A stretch of 64,000 bases of DNA from CBDBCU01 sp965242615 (GTDB lineage: Bacteria; Chloroflexota; Dehalococcoidia; Lucifugimonadales; UBA3495): assembly GCA_965242615.1 (NCBI GenBank), contig CBDESR010000004.1, positions 62,001 through 126,000 on the forward strand, in the 5' to 3' direction. Made by a program: the position numbers and the translations under genes. The notes below the pieces were generated by a model, which did not search any database, was not told the DNA's origin, and saw only the letters and a program-made list of their open reading frames with translations. Of this stretch, positions 60,330 to 64,000 are shown one piece after another; position 1 is the first letter of the stretch, and each line of letters begins with the position of its first letter.

Positions 60330-61664
60330 ATGCCCACCATCCTCGACGAATACATCGCCAAACATCCCGGCTCCGCCCGCCGCTATGCCGAAGCTACCCA
60401 AATCTTTCCCGGCGGCGTCACCCACGACAACCGCTACGCCCAGCCCTTTCCCCTCTACCTCACCCACGGCACCGGCTCCCGCAAGTGGGATGTGGACGGC
60501 AACGAATACATCGACTATGTCTCCGGCCACGGCGCCCTCCTCCTCGGCCATTCCCACCCGGCCATCGCCGCCGCCGTCGCCGAACAGATCACCCGCGGCA
60601 CCCACCTCGGCGCCTGCACCGACGAGGAACTCCGCTGGGCCAAAGCCATCCAGGCCCTGATGCCCTCCGTCGAAAAAGTCCGTTTCCACAGCTCCGGCAC
60701 CGAAGCCACCCTGATGGCGATGCGCCTCGCCCGCGCCTACACCGGCAAGGACAAAGTCATCAAACTGCAAGACCACTTCCACGGCTGGCACGACTACGCG
60801 ATGGCCGGCTCCGACCGTCCCGCCCCCGGCGTCCCCCAAGCAAGTTGGGGCAGTATGGTCATCGTCCCCGCCGGCGACCTGAACGCCGTCGCGGACGCCC
60901 TGAACCGGGACGACAATATCGCCGCCCTCATCCTCGAACCCACCGGCGCCCACTACGGCCAGTTGCCTTTTGACGTTCCCAACTACCTGCGCGGCCTCCG
61001 CGACTTGACCGCCCGCCACGGCGTAATCCTCATTTTCGACGAAGTCGTTACCGGCTTTCGCGCCTCCCCCGGCGGCGCCCAGGTCTTGTACGGCATCAAC
61101 CCCGACTTGACCACTATGGCTAAAATCGTCGCCGGCGCCCTGCCCGGCGGCGCTGTCGGCGGCAAAGCCGACATCATCGATATGATTGCCCACCGCGGTG
61201 ACCCGGAATGGGACAACCGCCAGCGCGTCTATCACCCCGGCACCTTCAACGCCAACCCCCTCTCCGCCGCCGCCGGCGCCGTCTGTCTGGAAACCATTGC
61301 CCACCAGCCCATCAACCAGCAAGCCGACGCTATGGCCGACCGCCTCAAAGCCGGCCTGAACGAAGTCCTCGGCAAAATGGAAGTAGCCGGCTACGTCCAC
61401 GGCATCGCCTCAATGCTGCATCTGGTCTTGGCTGACTGCGCCAGCGACCAAGAAGTTTGCGCGCTGCCCCACTCCGAAATCAAAGCCGCCCTCGGCCGCC
61501 CCGCCGTTACCGCCCTCAAGCGCAGTATGCAGAACAACGGCATCGACATTATGGGCCGCGACTCCTTCCTCGTCTCCGCTACCCACACCGAATCGGACAT
61601 CGACCAGACCTTGGCCGCCTTCGAGCAATCCCTAGCGGAAGTCCGCGCCGAGGGCTTGCTGTAG
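60330..61664 (+). CDS. Class-III aminotransferase (glutamate-1-semialdehyde aminomutase-like)
   Basis: This 444-aa PLP enzyme has RKWDVDGNEYIDYVSGHGALLLGHSHPAI, VRFHSSGTEATLMAMRLARAYTGKDKVIKLQDHFHGWHDYAMAG, the PLP-binding IFDEVVTGFR and the catalytic lysine in MAKIVAGALPGGAVGG (~residue 272). The GSAM-like core is clear, but the family includes many omega-aminotransferases and racemases; the C-terminal region and length differ from HemL. The exact reaction is open. AGGAACTGCT precedes the ATG. The second structured RNA element ends 111 nt upstream. Neighbour GGT is convergent. Confidence 0.88.
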   Translation: MPTILDEYIAKHPGSARRYAEATQIFPGGVTHDNRYAQPFPLYLTHGTGSRKWDVDGNEYIDYVSGHGALLLGHSHPAIAAAVAEQITRGTHLGACTDEELRWAKAIQALMPSVEKVRFHSSGTEATLMAMRLARAYTGKDKVIKLQDHFHGWHDYAMAGSDRPAPGVPQASWGSMVIVPAGDLNAVADALNRDDNIAALILEPTGAHYGQLPFDVPNYLRGLRDLTARHGVILIFDEVVTGFRASPGGAQVLYGINPDLTTMAKIVAGALPGGAVGGKADIIDMIAHRGDPEWDNRQRVYHPGTFNANPLSAAAGAVCLETIAHQPINQQADAMADRLKAGLNEVLGKMEVAGYVHGIASMLHLVLADCASDQEVCALPHSEIKAALGRPAVTALKRSMQNNGIDIMGRDSFLVSATHTESDIDQTLAAFEQSLAEVRAEGLL

Positions 61665-61693
61665 AAAAACCGGCCGGCAAATCAGCCGGCCGG
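61665..61693 (-). terminator. Terminator of the gamma-glutamyltransferase gene
   Basis: On the minus strand CCGGCCGGC pairs with GCCGGCCGG around TGATTT, followed by TTTTTC. It also sits right after the aminotransferase stop at 61664 on the plus strand. Confidence 0.6.
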
Positions 61694-61804
61694 CCTCGGT
61701 GCATCGGCCGCCCCAAGACGGGCGGCCTCCGGCTTCCCACCCCGCCGCCGCCCGCTAGTAAGCTCCCCCCATCCCTAACCCCCGCCCATCCCGCTCCAAC
61801 CCTC

Positions 61805-61837
61805 CCCCAATTCTTAATTCCTAATTCTCAATTCCTA
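61805..61837. repeat. AT-rich AATTCTTAATTCC repeat
   Basis: CCCCAATTCTTAATTCC and CAATTC match 59647-59683. These heptamer-rich strings recur in intergenic spaces of diverse bacterial genomes; the function is unknown. Confidence 0.75.
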
Positions 61838-61844
61838 TCTCCCC

Positions 61845-63596
61845 CTACCGCCCCATCGCGTAATTATCCCGCCGCAAATCCGCCCCCACCTCCAGCGTCC
61901 CCCTTTCCCGGTCAATCATAATCGCGCACAACGCCCCCATCCGCGGCGTCCAGTCATCCCACACCTCCACCTCATGCCCCCGCCGCGCCAACTCTCCAAC
62001 CGTATCCCCATCAATCCGCCCCTCCGCCGACATCGCCGCCGCCCGGTAGCCGTGCGGCCACCCCGAATCCGGAAAACTCCAACTCGCCACCCGCGGCGCT
62101 TCTATCGCCTGCTGCGCGTCCATCCCGAACTCCGCCACATTCAGGAACAGCTGCGCCATCGCCTGGCACTGCACATCCCCGCCCGGCGTCCCGAAGGGCA
62201 TCCACAACTTCCCCTCCCGAAACGCCATCGCCGGATTCGGCGTCAACCGCGGCCGTTTCCCCGGCATCAAACAAGCCGGATGTTCCCGATCCAGCCAAGT
62301 CTGATACCCCCGCGACGACAGCGCAAACCCCAACCCCGGCGTAATCGGCGCGCCCCCAATCCCGTCGCTCGGCGTCGCCGAAAACCCGTTCCCCCACCGA
62401 TCCACTACGCAAACATAGCTGGTATCCGCTTCCACCAGCCCGCCCACCGGCTCCGGATGCGCCGGCTTATGCCCATTGCTCCCCCCGCCCTGATAAGCCC
62501 AGGGATTGCCCGCATACGGCATCTCCGGATACGCCCGCAGCGGATTCACCTCCCGCCGCCGTTCCGCCGCATACTCCCGGCTCAGCAGCCCCCCTATCGG
62601 CACCTCCACAAAATCCGGGTCGCCCACATACGAATGGCGGTCTGCAAAAGCCAGCTTCAACGCCTCAATCAGCGTATGCAGATAATCCGCGCTGTTATGC
62701 CCCATCCCCCGCAGGTCAAACCCCGCCAAAATCCCCAACGCCATCCCCAGCGTCGGCCCCTGACACCACGGCCCGCAAGTAACTACCTCCGTCCCCTTAT
62801 AGTCAATGGACACCGGCGGCTCCTCTTTAGCCGCAAACCCGGCCAAATCCTCCCTTGCCAGCAGCCCGCCCTGCTCCCGATTGAACCGCACCATCTCCTC
62901 CGCCAGCTCCCCCCGGTAGAACAAATCCCGGGCCGCTTGCAAACCGGCTTCCCGCCCGGCTGCCGCCCGTTCCGCCGCCATCAACCGCCGGAAAGTCCGC
63001 CCCAAATCCCGCTGCACTGCCACCGCCCCGGCCGGCAGCGCTTTGCCCCCGGGAAAGAAAATCTCCCGCGTTGCCGCCCACGCCGCCGCGTCCCGCCGCC
63101 CGTTGGCAAACTTCCCCTCCTCCCGTACCAACGCCCGGTGCAGCGAATGCGGTATCGGAAACCCGCCCTCTGCCAATTCCAACGCCGGCGCAACTGCCTG
63201 CTCAAAGGTCATCGTCCCGTAGCCCAGCAGCGCCGCCAGCCACGCATCCGCCGCCGCCGGCGTAACCGTCCGTAATACCCCGGCCGGCAAATCGCCGCCA
63301 TAATTCCCCTCGAAATACTCCCCACTGGCCGCCTGCGGCCACCGCCCCAACCCGGCAATAGTAACCGTCTCCCCCCGCGCCGCCTGATGTACCATAATCG
63401 GCGCGACCCCGCCAAAACTGGTATATTGCGGCAGCGTTACATTCAAGACCAACCCGGCCGCCACCCCGGCGTCAATGGCATTGCCCCCCTGCTCCAAAAT
63501 CCGGTATGCCGCCGCCGTTGCCAGATAATGCCCCGCCGCCGCCATGTGCGTCCGCCCGGCAATCAACGGCCGGTAGCTCCTCAATCCCAATCCCAT
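61845..63596 (-). CDS. ggt: Gamma-glutamyltransferase family protein
   Basis: This 583-aa Ntn-hydrolase of the GGT family has AGRTHMAAAGHYLATAAAYRILEQGGNAIDAGVAAGLVLNV, typical of the N-terminus. The autoprocessing/nucleophile threonine is in EADTSYVCVVDRWGNGFSATPS (T at ~400), and the C-terminal small-subunit part has PRVASWSFPDSG. The start ATG 63596 follows AAGGAGGTTTGGCA. GGT hydrolyses gamma-glutamyl amides such as glutathione, but related acylases (cephalosporin-type) are possible. No signal peptide is evident, so it may be cytoplasmic. A likely terminator at 61665 lies about 150 nt downstream. Confidence 0.92.
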   Translation of the reverse strand: MGLGLRSYRPLIAGRTHMAAAGHYLATAAAYRILEQGGNAIDAGVAAGLVLNVTLPQYTSFGGVAPIMVHQAARGETVTIAGLGRWPQAASGEYFEGNYGGDLPAGVLRTVTPAAADAWLAALLGYGTMTFEQAVAPALELAEGGFPIPHSLHRALVREEGKFANGRRDAAAWAATREIFFPGGKALPAGAVAVQRDLGRTFRRLMAAERAAAGREAGLQAARDLFYRGELAEEMVRFNREQGGLLAREDLAGFAAKEEPPVSIDYKGTEVVTCGPWCQGPTLGMALGILAGFDLRGMGHNSADYLHTLIEALKLAFADRHSYVGDPDFVEVPIGGLLSREYAAERRREVNPLRAYPEMPYAGNPWAYQGGGSNGHKPAHPEPVGGLVEADTSYVCVVDRWGNGFSATPSDGIGGAPITPGLGFALSSRGYQTWLDREHPACLMPGKRPRLTPNPAMAFREGKLWMPFGTPGGDVQCQAMAQLFLNVAEFGMDAQQAIEAPRVASWSFPDSGWPHGYRAAAMSAEGRIDGDTVGELARRGHEVEVWDDWTPRMGALCAIMIDRERGTLEVGADLRRDNYAMGR

Positions 63597-63746
63597 TGCC
63601 AAACCTCCTTGCATTCCCCTGCCTCGGACTAATTCAACCCTGCCGCACCGTCGCCAGTATAAGCCATCCCCAAAGGATCCTCAACGACAACTCCAACCCC
63701 GCCCAGGACTATCCCCTATATAAATCGTCCCTCCCCCTCCCCCATC

Positions 63747-63803
63747 GTCATTCCCACTTTCGGGGGAATGACGAGTCCATTCCCCCGAAAGCGGGAATCC
63801 AGA
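63747..63803. repeat. Compound palindrome
   Basis: GTCATTCCCACTTTCGGGGG, AATGACGAGTC and ATTCCCCCGAAAGCGGGAATC: two palindrome halves in opposite order, ending in the AACCGCCCGCC flank seen at 46746. The gap 63597-64000 holds only repeats. Confidence 0.8.
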
Positions 63804-63857
63804 ACCGCCCGCCCTTAAAAACTCCCCAAACTCCCCACCCCTTCCCCATCATCTCCC

Positions 63858-63895
63858 CATGTCATTCCGAGGCGCAGCCGAGGAATCTCAAATGC
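63858..63895. repeat. Half-copy of the MITE core
   Basis: GTCATTCCGAGGCGCAGCCG and GAGGAATCTCAAATGCCC, matching 46576 and the MITE-like elements. Confidence 0.75.
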
Positions 63896-63935
63896 CCGCC
63901 TTAAACCCCTCTCAAAACCCGCAGAATCCCCAAAC

Positions 63936-63988
63936 CCAAAAGTTTTGAGGGGGCGCGGGGGAACTTTTACAAAAGTTCCCCCGCCGTA
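63936..63988. repeat. AGTTTTGAGG-type hairpin repeat
   Basis: CCAAAAGTTTTGAGG, GGGGGAACTTTTAC and AAAAGTTCCCCC, as at 46651 and 49026. It is followed by CCGCCGTACC and runs to the window end. Confidence 0.8.
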
Positions 63989-64000
63989 CCCCATCCTCCG

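Noticed and set aside
59681..60361. 226-aa minus-strand frame through structured element copy 2
   Set aside because: The corresponding frame in copy 1 has several stops, and the nucleotide changes favour stem pairing over protein conservation; a Trp/Gly/Arg-rich translation with no motif.
60330..61664. Definite hemL in haem synthesis
   Set aside because: GSAM-like core only; length, C-terminus and lack of other hem genes leave other class-III aminotransferases equally likely.
34128..63803. CRISPR array from the 28-bp palindromes
   Set aside because: Copies are dispersed over tens of kilobases, not at regular short spacing, and no cas gene is present.
1..64000. tRNA or rRNA genes
   Set aside because: No GGTTCGAATCC-type T-loop with acceptor pairing and no rRNA motif was found by eye; a tRNAscan/Infernal run would settle it.

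Overview
This is a GC-rich bacterial chromosome segment with single-copy housekeeping genes: ileS (cut by the left edge), fpg, sbcC, tyrA, gmk, lipA, a trans-polyprenyl synthase and metG. The best lineage guess is a Chloroflexota bacterium of the Dehalococcoidia/SAR202 kind. This is inferred from gene style, not from a marker phylogeny. Two solute-binding lipoproteins carry the V-E-R-V-V-E-x-E-V stalk repeats common in that phylum. There is a PPOX-type (possibly F420- or flavin-dependent) protein. There are also many catabolic singletons: a cyclase, FAH, RraA, two CMD proteins, an amidohydrolase, a molybdenum hydroxylase, DUF1326, DUF1800 and a GGT. The intergenic space is full of short palindromic repeats.

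Layout. 0-6.3 kb: ileS, fpg, a remarkable DHDPS-MfnB-TusA-like triple fusion, DUF1326, DUF2277 and a PPOX protein. 6.4-16.6 kb: a DNA-processing and defence island. It holds a beta-class methyltransferase fused to HNH, SbcC, a PD-(D/E)XK protein, an EVE-like/Mrr modification-dependent nuclease, a 1061-aa nuclease-methyltransferase-specificity protein, and a MazF toxin 6 nt behind it. The island ends in a 78-79 bp tandem repeat and the severed tail of a second mazF. 16.9-31.8 kb: metabolic singletons, a decayed membrane glycosyltransferase, an orphan molybdenum hydroxylase large subunit, an M16 peptidase, an efflux adaptor and a PAC2 protein. 32-46.2 kb: transport. It has an orphan LivK-like receptor and a complete glycine-betaine/proline-type ABC importer (ATPase, permease, two binding proteins). 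That importer is interrupted by a repeat-built coiled-coil membrane protein and a PIN toxin-antitoxin pair. DUF1800, an NHL propeller, YedK, CMD and RraA genes lie in the same stretch. 47-64 kb: a secreted protein, a coiled-coil protein, tyrA-gmk-lipA-amidohydrolase, a NucS-like nuclease, the metG-prenyl synthase pair, a twice-repeated two-gene unit (small acidic protein plus retropepsin-like protease), a class-III aminotransferase and a gamma-glutamyltransferase.

Three things stand out as possibly undescribed. (1) Two diverged copies of a ~490-nt structured intergenic element lie at about 49.15-49.65 and 59.74-60.24 kb. Each has a good sigma70-like promoter, paired stems with compensatory changes and a conserved terminal hairpin, and each lies just upstream of, and co-directional with, a metabolic gene. 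(2) The small-protein/retropepsin couple has overlapping ATGATTAG junctions and is duplicated in tandem. (3) The DHDPS-MfnB-TusA fusion joins two Schiff-base aldolase folds to a sulfur-carrier-like domain in one chain.

Repeats: at least four interspersed families occur. They are a 28-bp palindrome (once inserted in frame, in tandem, inside the DUF1800 gene), a MITE-like element with 18-bp terminal inverted repeats, an AGTTTTGAGG... hairpin repeat, and AT-rich AATTCTTAATTCC strings. No tRNA, rRNA or CRISPR array was recognised. All calls were made by eye from sequence motifs; no database search was run.
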